DNA of 64,000 nt from Bowmanella pacifica (GTDB lineage: Bacteria > Pseudomonadota > Gammaproteobacteria > Enterobacterales > Alteromonadaceae), in NCBI RefSeq assembly GCF_014645355.1, contig NZ_BMLS01000002.1, positions 372,001 through 436,000 of the forward strand. The letters are read 5' to 3'. Position numbers and translations under genes: made by a program. How positions within the stretch are numbered: the stretch's first letter is position 1; each line of letters opens with the position of its first letter. This document shows, piece after piece, positions 41,758-51,995 of this stretch. Under the pieces are notes generated by a model, which was not told where the DNA came from, searched no databases, and saw only the letters and a program-made list of their open reading frames with translations.

Positions 41758-43836
41758 CTAGGCCGTTGGCAGGGTTTTCTCTATTTCTTCGTAGCTTACC
41801 GGTTTGGCAAACAAGTATCCTTGCCCCAAATCGCAGCCCATTTTCCATAAAATATCGCGTTGACGCTGTGTTTCAATGCCTTCGGCCAGCACCCGCATGC
41901 CCACAGCATCAGCCATGGCGATCATGGCATTAACCAGACCATAATTTTTAGGATGTTCAATATCCTTGATAAAAACCCGGTCTATCTTCAACAGCTGAAC
42001 CGGCAGATCTTTCAGGTACCCCAATGACGAGTAGCCGGTACCAAAATCATCAATGGCAATGCTGACACCGTGACGCTTAAACAACTGCATGTTGTCCATG
42101 ATGACCTGAGAGTTGCCCATTGCCACTCCCTCGGTAATTTCCAACTCAATGCAATTCATTGGCAAATCAAGCTCTGCGGTCATTCGCTCAACCTGATTAA
42201 ATAACCCCGGCAACGAAAAGTGTGCGGCAGTAATATTTACCGCGATAGGCTTAACCAAATACCCGGCCTTACGCCATGCGGCTATCTGCTGCAGCACATT
42301 GGATAACACCCAAAGATCCAGTTCAATGCCCAGGTTTACCTTCTCAGCAATGGCCACGAACACTTGCGGACTAACGGTTCCCAATTCCGGATCATGCCAG
42401 CGAATCAAGGCTTCGTAGCCATCCAGACTCATATCGTCCAGGTTATATTTAGCTTGCAGCACTACCTCGAACAGGTTCATATCCAGTGCCCGGCGTATAC
42501 CTTGTTCGATTTCCAGGCGCATGGTCAGTTGCTGATGGATATCTTGATGGTAAACTCGCACTGGATGATGGCTGGCCTTGGCTTCGAACATGGCCGATTC
42601 AGCCTGACGAATCAGCACGGGGAGTTCGGTGGCCCCTTCACCATAAAAGCTGATCCCTACCACTGCCGATAGCACCAGCTTCTCTCCGGCCAGGAAGTAT
42701 GGTTCGATAATGCTATGAAGCAGCGTATCTGCTAATGGCAGCGCTTCAGCTTTATCATTTATAGGCACAACCAAAAGAAAATCGTCAGCACCAGGTCGAC
42801 AAATCAGGCTGTCTGCCGGCATACAGGATTTAATCCGCTGCGCCGCTTCAATCAGCATCAGATCGCCAACGTCTTGCCCGTATTTCTCATTGATCAGACG
42901 AAAACGATAACTGTCGGTGAAAAACACCGCATAATCTTTGCTGCTATCAACACTACGGGCAAATGCCCGGTTCAGGCCATCTTTGTTGAAAAAACCCGTC
43001 AGGCTATCGTATTCAGCTAAGAATTTGGCATGTTGCTTTGCTTTGACCTGCTCGGTGATATTGTTACCGATAACCTGTATTTCATAGTGAAACTCGGAGC
43101 TGGCAGGCAGGGTACGGAATGTCCAGTCAATGATATGTGTACCGCCCTGTTGGTCCAACACAGCACAGGACAAACTCAAGCTGGCCTCATCTTGCTCAGC
43201 CCGCAGACGGGTCAGGATCGACTCCACCTTGTGTCGGTCATCCTCATGAATAAACTCCAGCAAGGAAATCCCCAACACCTCGGATTCCTGATACCCCAAT
43301 TGTTCACAGAACGCATTATTAACAAAGCTAAGCCGCAGACTACTGCTTAGCCGGCAGATAAACTCCCGCTGGTACTGGATAATATCTTTATAGCGCCGTT
43401 CGGCCGAACTGAGTTGTTCCAGCAGGCCTTTAAATTCGCTTAGGTCGTGGCAAATACCAACAAACAAACGGCCTTCTTGGGTATGTGCCTCTCCGACACT
43501 TAAATGCATGGGGAAGGTGCTGCCATCTTTGCGACGGCCAATCACATCACGGCCAATACCAATAACTTTAGGTCGCCCCGTACTGGTGTAGTTATGAAGG
43601 TAACCGTCATGGGCGCGGGCTTCTTTGGCAGGCATCAGCATTTTAACGTTCTGTCCCAGCACTTCAGTACTGTCAAAACCAAATAAACGCTCAGCCGATG
43701 CGGAAAAATACCTGACCAAACCGGTCTCATCGATGATGATGATAGCGTCTACAGCAGCGTCGGTAATCGCCTGCTGAATCGCATCAAATTTTAGCTCCAG
43801 GTTGGCCAAGAGTCCTCCAATTGCCTCATCCGTCAA
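41758..43836 (-). CDS. PAS-PAS-GGDEF-EAL signalling protein
   Basis: 692 residues, cytoplasmic (no membrane helix). PAS1 (about 15-135) is close in wording to a PAS of the MHYT kinase (LFGFDSTEVLGQNVKMLMP). PAS2 covers about 145-265. GGDEF (about 275-425) has RPGADDF in place of GGDEF, so cyclase activity is doubtful. EAL (about 435-690) retains EALIR, NITAAHF, LEITEGV, IDDFGTGYSSL and EGIETQ, so is likely an active phosphodiesterase. Second EAL protein with a degenerate GGDEF in 10 kb. Confidence 0.93.
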   Translation of the reverse strand: MTDEAIGGLLANLELKFDAIQQAITDAAVDAIIIIDETGLVRYFSASAERLFGFDSTEVLGQNVKMLMPAKEARAHDGYLHNYTSTGRPKVIGIGRDVIGRRKDGSTFPMHLSVGEAHTQEGRLFVGICHDLSEFKGLLEQLSSAERRYKDIIQYQREFICRLSSSLRLSFVNNAFCEQLGYQESEVLGISLLEFIHEDDRHKVESILTRLRAEQDEASLSLSCAVLDQQGGTHIIDWTFRTLPASSEFHYEIQVIGNNITEQVKAKQHAKFLAEYDSLTGFFNKDGLNRAFARSVDSSKDYAVFFTDSYRFRLINEKYGQDVGDLMLIEAAQRIKSCMPADSLICRPGADDFLLVVPINDKAEALPLADTLLHSIIEPYFLAGEKLVLSAVVGISFYGEGATELPVLIRQAESAMFEAKASHHPVRVYHQDIHQQLTMRLEIEQGIRRALDMNLFEVVLQAKYNLDDMSLDGYEALIRWHDPELGTVSPQVFVAIAEKVNLGIELDLWVLSNVLQQIAAWRKAGYLVKPIAVNITAAHFSLPGLFNQVERMTAELDLPMNCIELEITEGVAMGNSQVIMDNMQLFKRHGVSIAIDDFGTGYSSLGYLKDLPVQLLKIDRVFIKDIEHPKNYGLVNAMIAMADAVGMRVLAEGIETQRQRDILWKMGCDLGQGYLFAKPVSYEEIEKTLPTA

Positions 43837-44102
43837 TTCCCGATATCAACTATCGGTAAAGCCAATAATTATACCCATACAAAAACCGTGGTTAAGAGTA
43901 GCTTGCGACGGGCGAAGCCATTAGCACGGCGAGATGTTAGCGGCAGTCTGGATTTAGTTCAACCCACTCTTTAATTGCATCCCGCAGCGCCTTTTTTCCC
44001 AATGACTATACTTGACTCAACCAAGGGTATTGCAAGGTTGTCGTCAGTTAACCGGTCTTAATAAAGCAATACTAGTTGGTTCTAACAGAAAAGGAGCGGG
44101 AG

Positions 44103-44660
44103 ATGTTAAGACACTACTATTTAAGTGACGACTTACGTGACTTGTCAGTGGTTGAGCGAGAGATGCTTGCTCTTGGCGTCAGTAAACCCCATTTTCATGT
44201 ACTAAGTGACAAAGATGCCGAGGTAGAACAACACCACCTCAACGCCATCGAGTCGGTTTTGAAACGAGATGTGGTGCACGCCACCGAGACGGGTGCCCTG
44301 ATAGGTATCCTGGCAGCCGCCTTGATACTGGGGTTGGCGTATTGGCTGGATTGGACCAATACCGCCGCGGGCTGGCTGCCCTTTGTATTTTTATCTGTAA
44401 TGGTACTGGGATTTTGCACCTGGGAGGGTGGATTAATAGGAATTCAGGTGCCCAACCGCCGCTTTCGTCGCTTTAAAAGATTACTTAAAGCCGGTAAGCA
44501 TGTGTTGTTTGTCGACCTTGACCCCGAACAAGAGCCTCTGGTTGGCGCCGTAGTGGCGCACCATCCCAAATTAAAATTGGTCGGTATAGGCCATACCGCG
44601 CCCAGATGGCTGGTGAAAGGTCAGGAAAAATTTAATCAGTTTATGAAAACCATGCCTTAG
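44103..44660 (+). CDS. two-helix membrane protein, unknown function
   Basis: 185 residues from ATG 44103, fixed by AAGGAG about 7 bases upstream (a TTG at 44076 covers that site). Soluble acidic N-terminus with His-rich HFHVLSDKDAEVEQHH, two membrane helices (about 65-85 and 92-113) separated by a Trp-rich loop, then a basic stretch RRFRRFKRLLKAGKH and a small alpha-beta C-terminal domain. Looks like the uncharacterised bacterial family sometimes labelled NAD/FAD-utilising enzyme; no nucleotide-binding motif is visible. Confidence 0.65.
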   Translation: MLRHYYLSDDLRDLSVVEREMLALGVSKPHFHVLSDKDAEVEQHHLNAIESVLKRDVVHATETGALIGILAAALILGLAYWLDWTNTAAGWLPFVFLSVMVLGFCTWEGGLIGIQVPNRRFRRFKRLLKAGKHVLFVDLDPEQEPLVGAVVAHHPKLKLVGIGHTAPRWLVKGQEKFNQFMKTMP

Positions 44661-44668
44661 TATGCCTC

Positions 44669-44690
44669 AGCGGGAGCTCTGACTCCCGCT
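44669..44690. terminator. hairpin between convergent genes, probable terminator
   Basis: Perfect 8-bp stem AGCGGGAG / CTCCCGCT with a 6-base loop, 8 bases after the stop of the two-helix protein and 12 before the stop of the Tsx-like gene. The T tract on the + side is broken (GTTATCTTTA). Confidence 0.6.
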
Positions 44691-44702
44691 GTTATCTTTA
44701 CC

Positions 44703-45395
44703 TTAGAAGTGCCATTTCACCAACAGGTTGGCATTGCGCTCATCAACCCCTTGGATGCCATATTTATTGTTCCAGTACACATATTCCATACCAAGATACA
44801 ACGGCGATTTTAGCCCTATATGAGGTGACAGGTTCCATTTCAACTGCGATGTCCAATTCATATTGGCCGCTGTGCCCTGCTCACCAATAGCAGAACTCCA
44901 ATCCAGAAATCCATCAAACACCCATTGAGTGGATGCCAACGCAAAGGGGACTGCCCAGGTAATAGTGGTTTGCCAGTTGTCCTTGCCGCTATCGTTGTTA
45001 CGGCGATAGAAATCTACATTCAGGTAGTCAAAACCGGCAGGCTGAAAGCCCATGCCAGCGCCATACAAATAGTGGGTAAAACCATCGCCAATCTCCATAG
45101 TGGCAGCCGCCGAGATGTTTTTAATCCAGCTTTGCTGGTCAAACTCATACAGTGTCACTTTTGGTGAGAACTCGCCATAGGTTTCCTTATCACCATTGTC
45201 TGAATGCAGCCGGTCCACGAACATAAAGACCCCGCCCCAGCTGGTGCCGGCGACATATTCAAAGGTAGCGACCTGGCGATCCGGATCCCCCACTTCATAC
45301 TGACTACCATTAAGGTAAGTCAGGCTAAAATCCGACCACAGCACCTCGGCTTGCGCGGGCAGCGCCAACAGGCTCATATAGATTAATTTTTTCAT
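44703..45395 (-). CDS. Tsx-like nucleoside-specific channel protein
   Basis: 230 residues: short signal peptide (ends about residue 16, PAQA-EV), then outer-membrane strands ending in LLVKWHF. The N-terminal part (TYLNGSQYEVGDPDRQVATFE, shortened LTYLNGSQYEV, then FVDRL) resembles the Tsx channel family. Tsx forms a narrow outer-membrane pore for nucleosides. Unusually it follows a chemoreceptor gene by 5 bases on the same strand, so the pore and receptor are co-expressed. Substrate specificity here is inferred only. Confidence 0.8.
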   Translation of the reverse strand: MKKLIYMSLLALPAQAEVLWSDFSLTYLNGSQYEVGDPDRQVATFEYVAGTSWGGVFMFVDRLHSDNGDKETYGEFSPKVTLYEFDQQSWIKNISAAATMEIGDGFTHYLYGAGMGFQPAGFDYLNVDFYRRNNDSGKDNWQTTITWAVPFALASTQWVFDGFLDWSSAIGEQGTAANMNWTSQLKWNLSPHIGLKSPLYLGMEYVYWNNKYGIQGVDERNANLLVKWHF

Positions 45396-45400
45396 CGTCG

Positions 45401-47344
45401 TTACACCTTGAATTGACTGACAATTTCGCGCATATGCTGGGCCCGTGCAGTCAAGGTGTCAATCTCCTGCAACTGACTTTCTGCACTTGCATGGATATTG
45501 TTAGCCATGGTGGCAATGGTCTGTGCCGATTCATTGATATGGTCTACCACCGATGTCTGCTCCTCGGTGGCAGCTGCAACCTGATGATTACCGTCACTGA
45601 TGCTGTCAAAGCGGGTACGGATACCGGTCAAGGAAGCAGAGGCCGACTCGGCACTGTCAGCCAACTCCAGGCTACTTTGCGCGCCGGTTTTGATAGTGCG
45701 CAGACTGGCTGACGCCGCACTTTGCAGTTGTTCTATCTGGGTACGTATTTCTTTGGTGGAATCCTGAGTGCGACTCGCCAAGGTGCGTACCTCGTCTGCC
45801 ACCACGGCAAAACCACGCCCCTGCTCACCGGCCCTTGCGGCCTCAATGGCCGCATTCAGCGCCAGTAAATTGGTTTGCTCAGAAATACTGCTAATCACAT
45901 CCACAACAGAGTTAATCGCTTCGGCCTGCCCGGCCAGCTCGGTAATAGATGCCTCACTTTGCTTCATGGCCCCGGCCAGCTCGTTCATCGTGGTCGCCAA
46001 GCGCAGCATGACATCATTAGTTTCGTGCGTGTCTTTAACGGCACTGGTGGTTTCGGTGGCAGTCTTATGCGCGATTGAAGATACCTCACCGATAGTTTGT
46101 CCCATTTCGGTAATGGCCGTTGCAACCATCTCTGTTTGGCGGCGCTGATCTTCGGAATATTCCACCGACTGCAAGGAGGTGTTTTTCAGATTACCCACCC
46201 CGGCATTGATGGCGGTTTCCGCATCTTTAATCTCACGCACCAGGTCAGAAAATTTAGCCAGAATCGCATTAAAGCCTCTGGCAAGGTAGCCAAGTTCATT
46301 ATCGGTACTGGCATCCAAACGCTGGGTAAGGTCGCCACCTGAGGCGGACATATTAAGTAACTTGTCCCCTACCTGGCTGATTGCTCCGCTCACCCGGTTA
46401 GCGATATACAATGACAGCGCAATAAACACAGCAGCTAAGACCACGGCCGTAAGTACAGAAAGCTGCACTACGCCATTTACCTTGTCACTGATCTCGGCTT
46501 TAGGTAATACAGTAACTAGCTTCCAGCCCACATCACTAAGATCAGAAGTAGCGATGTAAACAGACTCGCCGGCTACCTCACCATCAAACAAGTTGAACTC
46601 TCCTGCGCTTGCACCAATTAGCGCTGCCACCTCAGAGTAGGTCGACAATTGATTCAAAGGCTTATTGAGCATGTTAGGTTCCCGGTGCGCGGCAATATTA
46701 CCCTCGCTGTCCAGCAGGAACATATAGCCGGTTTCACCCACTTTATGTTCCTGAACCATTTGGATAATGGCAGAAACATCGTAGCCAAGTCCCGCCACAC
46801 CCAACACTTGTCCATCCGGACCTTTGGCGAGCACATTAACAAACACGGTCAAACTTTTAGTGACTTCATCAATATCCAAACTCAGCGTGGTGTTCTGATT
46901 CCCCCGTACAAAATCATAAAACCATGCATCACGGGAAACCTGCTGAGATACCTGCTTGAATAACCCGTCTTGGTTGTAATAGTTATTACTGGGTTTAGAT
47001 ACCCAAAATACCGACGCAGCCCCATAGTCACGAATAAAACGCTGGGCATACTGCACAAAGTCAGGAGTTTTAGCAGGATCCTCACCAGTTAAGATCCACT
47101 GTTGAATATAAGCGTTTTGCGCAATGCTTTGTGAAAACGCGATCGGTGCCTGCAGTTCTGCTCTTATTTGCGCCTTGGCACGTTCAGTTACGTTAGGAAG
47201 GTGTTCATTCTCCGTCACTTCATAGAACATGCTGGAGAATTGCCGAATATTGATAAACGAGCTAATCAGTATGGTCAGAAATAACGCCAATACCATGGCA
47301 CCGGCAAGTAATGTCTTTAGCCTGAAATCATCTAGTTTTATCAT
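45401..47344 (-). CDS. methyl-accepting chemotaxis protein with dCache sensor
   Basis: 647 residues: membrane helix about 12-33, periplasmic double-Cache domain (about 40-285, with [11 protein letters not shown] and [12 protein letters not shown]), second helix (about 290-312), HAMP (about 313-366) and a cytoplasmic signalling domain with the tip [17 protein letters not shown]. The C-terminus ends FKV, so no CheR-binding pentapeptide. dCache receptors bind amino acids, amines or other small molecules directly. The neighbouring Tsx-like gene suggests a nucleoside or related ligand, untested. Confidence 0.95.
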   Translation of the reverse strand: MIKLDDFRLKTLLAGAMVLALFLTILISSFINIRQFSSMFYEVTENEHLPNVTERAKAQIRAELQAPIAFSQSIAQNAYIQQWILTGEDPAKTPDFVQYAQRFIRDYGAASVFWVSKPSNNYYNQDGLFKQVSQQVSRDAWFYDFVRGNQNTTLSLDIDEVTKSLTVFVNVLAKGPDGQVLGVAGLGYDVSAIIQMVQEHKVGETGYMFLLDSEGNIAAHREPNMLNKPLNQLSTYSEVAALIGASAGEFNLFDGEVAGESVYIATSDLSDVGWKLVTVLPKAEISDKVNGVVQLSVLTAVVLAAVFIALSLYIANRVSGAISQVGDKLLNMSASGGDLTQRLDASTDNELGYLARGFNAILAKFSDLVREIKDAETAINAGVGNLKNTSLQSVEYSEDQRRQTEMVATAITEMGQTIGEVSSIAHKTATETTSAVKDTHETNDVMLRLATTMNELAGAMKQSEASITELAGQAEAINSVVDVISSISEQTNLLALNAAIEAARAGEQGRGFAVVADEVRTLASRTQDSTKEIRTQIEQLQSAASASLRTIKTGAQSSLELADSAESASASLTGIRTRFDSISDGNHQVAAATEEQTSVVDHINESAQTIATMANNIHASAESQLQEIDTLTARAQHMREIVSQFKV

Positions 47345-47566
47345 TCTCTTAACTGCCTAAGGTGAAGGTATATCCAGCTTAGACGAGAAACAGGGCAAGG
47401 CATAGAACATTAGGTTTAACTGCACAAGCTTTATACAGCCTGCTGTCACCTGTATAACGGAACGGTGCCGGTAAGTAATGTATTTTTTGTCATCAAGCCC
47501 TGCTGATTAAGCGCCCTTGGATGTAACCAAAGGTGATTCATCTATGCTTGAAAGTATCTGCATCCC

Positions 47567-48778
47567 TTAGGTGTAAAGGGTATTTTTTTGCAAACCCATT
47601 TTCATCATGATTCGTCTGAACCAGCCAACGGATTTTGCTGCTGCCCCATCACTCTGATCAATGCCGCCCTTGTTCAGTATGGTCAGACAATTACTCACCA
47701 AATTGTCCTGAGATGCAAACTTGATGGGGTAGCTCTTGGCGTATTTGTTCCCTGCGGCTTTTAACTTGCCAAAGTCTGCGTAGCCTTTTTGCAGGACATT
47801 CTTGTCTATGTCATTACCGTCCGGCCCCAGTGAGGTCAAAAAGCCGAAATAGCTGCCAGTCAAGGTACTGCTGATGCAATGAGATGCCACTATAGGTAAT
47901 GCATCAAGGCAGGGAGAAAACCACTGTACAAAAGCCTGCTGACTGAAGATTACCTTATCGTTGCTATCGAACTTATCTTTGCAATCAACAAAAAATGTTT
48001 TTAGTGCAAAGCGGTCACGATAATTTCTGTACAGATCCAGAATATAGGCAATAAAGCCTTTCACCGCATCCACCACACCACTGACGGCTAACGAAGCCCC
48101 CCCTGTCACTGTTGTCACAATGCCTTTGGCAATACTGTAAGCCGACTGAGCAAAAGCCACAGCGGCATCTGCTGATAATTGTTTATGTAAGGACTGAATC
48201 AGTAGCGTAGGAGAGCCAGCCCTTAGTACGCCATACACCGCCTGCGTATTTATCACCAGCCAGGCCTTTTTTACGCCCTCAGCAAAACTGGTGGCAAACT
48301 TTTTAACATCCCCCAGAACAGGCAGCCCCATATCTCCCAGGCTTGATATCATGCCTTTGGCGATATCTGCCAATGGAATGCCACTGGCCGCTTGCGCTGC
48401 CGCCTCTTTCAGCCAAGCTGGAGCCGCGGCATCGGTGCTAGCCAAAGTGTCTTGCAAGGTGCTGCGAATGGTTTCCATCGCATCGGCGTTACGTCCCCAA
48501 TCCTGTCGCTGTGCCTCTTGAATAGACTTAACCACTTTTGAAGCGTCACTGATACCTTGCAGACCACTTTTGGCGGCTCCCTGCATATCGGCAGCAATCT
48601 GCAGATGACCGAAGTAGAACAGGATGCCTTTTCTGAAATTGGCAGCGGGGGGAAGCTGCTCTTGACTGTTTCGCTGACTCGAAGCCATACCCGGCAGTTG
48701 TATACGTCCATAAGAAGCATATCCGCCTTTACCAAACTGGTAGCCATTTTTACCTATAGTTGCCGTAGACAAGCCCAT
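47567..48778 (-). CDS. unrecognised 403-residue helical protein
   Basis: Start ATG 48778 follows AGGGAGAG; the frame extends upstream to 48844 but without a site. No signal peptide. N-terminal 30 residues are Gly/Tyr-rich, then an Ala-rich helical region (about 50-200). A glycine-rich apolar segment at about 215-250 (GIVTTVTGGASLAVSGVV is its core) resembles a membrane-inserting or pore-forming hairpin. A C-terminal part with several Cys follows. No family recognised. Stand-alone gene with more than 130 bases of empty sequence on each side, which makes it a candidate effector or lipid-interacting protein, but that is speculation. Confidence 0.7.
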   Translation of the reverse strand: MGLSTATIGKNGYQFGKGGYASYGRIQLPGMASSQRNSQEQLPPAANFRKGILFYFGHLQIAADMQGAAKSGLQGISDASKVVKSIQEAQRQDWGRNADAMETIRSTLQDTLASTDAAAPAWLKEAAAQAASGIPLADIAKGMISSLGDMGLPVLGDVKKFATSFAEGVKKAWLVINTQAVYGVLRAGSPTLLIQSLHKQLSADAAVAFAQSAYSIAKGIVTTVTGGASLAVSGVVDAVKGFIAYILDLYRNYRDRFALKTFFVDCKDKFDSNDKVIFSQQAFVQWFSPCLDALPIVASHCISSTLTGSYFGFLTSLGPDGNDIDKNVLQKGYADFGKLKAAGNKYAKSYPIKFASQDNLVSNCLTILNKGGIDQSDGAAAKSVGWFRRIMMKMGLQKNTLYT

Positions 48779-48980
48779 GTAAGCTCTCCCTGTTGAAGGT
48801 TCCGTTTGATTAGCCGTTGGAAAGCCGCATTGACCAGACGACAATTATGATTGCGTACAGCTTGCGTATAGAGACGCGCGCAGAAAGGTTACTCAATGGT
48901 TTAACACAGAATCCCTGGCTGTCAAGAAATGTGGGTTAAGCGAGGAGCCCCGGCTCTAATAGCTGGGGCCATCAACCAAC

Positions 48981-49718
48981 TTAGCGCAGCGTGCGCTGAA
49001 AAAGCGCCACCGCTTGTTGGTACATTGTGAGGGCTAAGGCCGGATCATAACGGTCGCCTTCATCGCGCATAAAGGCATGCTGAGCATTAACCTCCTGCCA
49101 CTGATAGTTAATACCGCTGGCCTGTAGCGCTTGATAGATTTTCAGTCGCCCTTCTGCAGGCACATGCGGATCCTGACGCCCCCAGATAAAATGAATTTCA
49201 CCTTGAATATCCGCCATTCGCGCAAAAGACTGATTACCGGGCTGTGCAGGCAGTGTATCGCTATGAATATCGGTGGCATACAGGCAAAACGCCGACTTAA
49301 TACTGGCATTGAGTGCCGCCCGGTAAGCCAGATGCCCACCAATACACACCCCCATCGCTCCTACATTACCATTGCAGTAACTTTGCTCCTGCACAAAGTC
49401 CACCATGGCCTGGGTATCAGTATCATGAGCTTCCAGAGGTTTGGTCCATTTATCCTGATTGCCCTTATCTTTGCCCACATCATCATAGGCTAATACCGTT
49501 CCTATGGGGTTAAGTTCATGAAACACTTCGGGCACCAGCACAACGAACCCATGCCCTGCCAGTATGGCCGCAGTGCGTGCGATGGGGGCTGTTTGCTGGA
49601 AAATCTCAGAGTAAAAAATAATGGCCGGAAACCGACCTTGTTGCTGAGGTCGGTAGATGCTAGTACGCATCAAGCCAGTGGGCGTTGACAAGTCATGGCT
49701 GTGCTGCTGAATAATCAT
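48981..49718 (-). CDS. dienelactone hydrolase family protein
   Basis: 245 residues from ATG 49718 (GAAGGGA upstream; the in-frame ATG at 49745 has no site). Alpha/beta-hydrolase with a Cys nucleophile in GAMGVCIGGHLAY, Asp in WGRQDPHVP and His in NAQHAFMRDEGDRYD, i.e. the Cys-Asp-His triad of this family. Cytoplasmic. Members hydrolyse dienelactones or other esters; no aromatic pathway is nearby so the real substrate is open. Confidence 0.9.
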   Translation of the reverse strand: MIIQQHSHDLSTPTGLMRTSIYRPQQQGRFPAIIFYSEIFQQTAPIARTAAILAGHGFVVLVPEVFHELNPIGTVLAYDDVGKDKGNQDKWTKPLEAHDTDTQAMVDFVQEQSYCNGNVGAMGVCIGGHLAYRAALNASIKSAFCLYATDIHSDTLPAQPGNQSFARMADIQGEIHFIWGRQDPHVPAEGRLKIYQALQASGINYQWQEVNAQHAFMRDEGDRYDPALALTMYQQAVALFQRTLR

Positions 49719-49809
49719 AGCGTTCCCTTCACTGAAAAGGCCCATGGTAGCGATAGCTCAGCAGCCTTTCCAGTTTGAAATAATGCACAGCTAAGTGGAC
49801 GCGCTGAGG

Positions 49810-51759
49810 CTAAAGGATATGACGGAATTCCAAGCCGGTTCGCATAATAAAATTGTCATACAAACGCTGCTTATGGGAACCGTCCGGCACTAGCACGTGC
49901 GCACGACTAACCAGCTCACCATTGCTCATTTCCAACCGTAGCGGCTCAAGTGCTTGCATGCCTGAAAGGGAATAAAGCTCGCCCCAGCTATTCGAATATA
50001 TCACTCTGACGGTATCCACTTCAGGCTTTAATCGACGGCTTTCAAAATTCAGTACCACCAGGCAGCTAGTTACTTTGGCCGGTGATAACAACGCCTGACG
50101 AGACAGTTCGGCAACCCGCACCGGCGGAAATAGTTCTTCAGCCTTAGCGACCAGTTTATACAGATCTTCTTCTGTCACCGGCTCTGTATGGTAATCAAGC
50201 TGAATGCGGGTCTGACTGTCCATAATACGGTTCCACACCGCCCAAATAATAAGATCAATGGGGCTGTGGCTGGACTTTAAGTGTTCATTGCGTAGGCTAT
50301 CTGCCTTGGCGGAAATTTGATCCCCAGCATACATAGACCAAGTGCGCTTTAGCATAGTATCTGGGTCGGCCTTAATGGTTACCGTGCGACAGTACAACTC
50401 ATCATCAAATACGCTGCGCAGGTATTCGACCTTATGGGCCTTCTTCGAATAAAAGGTGTCCAGCTTACGTCCTATTACCGTCATATCTTCCTGACTGACA
50501 AGCTGTACTTGCCCGGCAATGCGACTCGACATACGGCGGTAACATTGAATCAGGAAGGCATGCACCTGACGACTAAGCTGTGACTTCTCGCTGAAATTCC
50601 AGCTGGCAATATTGTCGATTTTTCGCAGCTTATCGGCGCTCCATCCCCATTCCCACACATAACGGCTGATCAGATCCCGTTTAAAACTATGGTAATTATC
50701 ACCGGTTTCCCGGCTCAAGGCGCAACCGCATTTCAGATACAAGCTTAGCTGTAGCAACGGCACGACCTGTAAATTATCCTGCTGCTGATAATGGGTGATC
50801 AACTCGTCAAACATTAACGCATAAGGGTCCACATAATCCTGATGGGCCAAGGGGTTAGCCCCGGTGTGAACACACTTTTTCAATAAATTACACAGGGGCT
50901 GCTTGTGTTTGATGTTCTCCAGGAACACTTCCAGCTTGGCCATTTTCAGCACAGATTTAAATGGCGAGTCCATCCCTTTGACTATCTGCCAGATAGCCGC
51001 ACCGAACAATTCTCGGGAGTCCATATCCTGCAAATTACCAAAATCCATAAAGAGCTTGGGGTCAGGCGGCTCACCCGGCTTAAGGCTTTTCATCAGATCC
51101 TGATATTGCCTGTCATTGACCTTGTCGGGCATCAACCACCAAAAAGGCAGTTTGCCAGCCACCACCAGGTTAGTGGTATAAAACTCGGCTTTTAAAAAGA
51201 CCGCCTGCGCTGAGCCGGAGCTTTCACCGTCTGCTTCGCCAAAATCGTTGCGTCGCACTTTGTCGATATCCGATAGGAAAAAATGCACTTCCATATCGTG
51301 GTCAGCGGCCCATTGCTCAACCAAGCACAATTTTTGCTGTAACAACTTGCGGCTCTTGGGTTTGACCACCTTGGGATCAATACACACCCAATAGTCAAAA
51401 TCAGAATCCTCAGACTGGGCAATAGTGCCGACACTGCCCATCAGTACCAGTGAGTCAATCAAGCGCTGCTTTGGCCACAATTGCCGAATATCATCGATAA
51501 GTAATTGATGCTGAGGGAAAATAGTCAACAATGACGCGGTTACCGCATCGCGCAGAGAATAATTATTCAGACCGAAGGCCACCGCCTCGTCCTCAACAAA
51601 ACCAGGAAAGGCCGGATGATTAATATGTAGAAGAAACGGCAGCACATGAAAGATCGGACGTTTGTCTTCTGGCAATAAGGCCAACGCCCGCTCATGCCGG
51701 GCTTTGTTATAGCGCAGAACCCGTAACAGCCGAATGGCTAAGTTTTGTTGTATATTCAT
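49810..51759 (-). CDS. class I adenylate cyclase-like protein, short form
   Basis: 649 residues, against about 850 for E. coli CyaA. The N-terminal nucleotidyltransferase core shows LMGSVGTIAQSEDSDFDYW, where Gly-Ser plus Asp-x-Asp are the catalytic elements. Further class I features are LKAEFYTTNLVVAGKLPFWW, DSRELFGAAIWQIVKG and DPYALMFDEL. The regulatory C-terminal part of CyaA is largely missing. It could make cAMP without glucose-type regulation, or be a second cyclase beside a full-length cyaA elsewhere. Monocistronic by spacing. Confidence 0.85.
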   Translation of the reverse strand: MNIQQNLAIRLLRVLRYNKARHERALALLPEDKRPIFHVLPFLLHINHPAFPGFVEDEAVAFGLNNYSLRDAVTASLLTIFPQHQLLIDDIRQLWPKQRLIDSLVLMGSVGTIAQSEDSDFDYWVCIDPKVVKPKSRKLLQQKLCLVEQWAADHDMEVHFFLSDIDKVRRNDFGEADGESSGSAQAVFLKAEFYTTNLVVAGKLPFWWLMPDKVNDRQYQDLMKSLKPGEPPDPKLFMDFGNLQDMDSRELFGAAIWQIVKGMDSPFKSVLKMAKLEVFLENIKHKQPLCNLLKKCVHTGANPLAHQDYVDPYALMFDELITHYQQQDNLQVVPLLQLSLYLKCGCALSRETGDNYHSFKRDLISRYVWEWGWSADKLRKIDNIASWNFSEKSQLSRQVHAFLIQCYRRMSSRIAGQVQLVSQEDMTVIGRKLDTFYSKKAHKVEYLRSVFDDELYCRTVTIKADPDTMLKRTWSMYAGDQISAKADSLRNEHLKSSHSPIDLIIWAVWNRIMDSQTRIQLDYHTEPVTEEDLYKLVAKAEELFPPVRVAELSRQALLSPAKVTSCLVVLNFESRRLKPEVDTVRVIYSNSWGELYSLSGMQALEPLRLEMSNGELVSRAHVLVPDGSHKQRLYDNFIMRTGLEFRHIL

Positions 51760-51995
51760 CGAAACAGTGAAACAGCTTATAACTCAGGGGCAAAAGACTT
51801 TCGGCTACAGCTGGCTTCACGAAAGGCTGTTTGTACCTTCTCAGACTAGCAGGGTTTTATGGCCCAGCCTACTGAATAATGCGCTGAACCTATTGATTTT
51901 GCCTCGTAAACTGATACTTGCTGTCACAACTAATGCCAAGCAAATAGGGTTGGGCGGCTATCTGCCTTAAGCCGCCACAACCTTAAAGTCAGACG

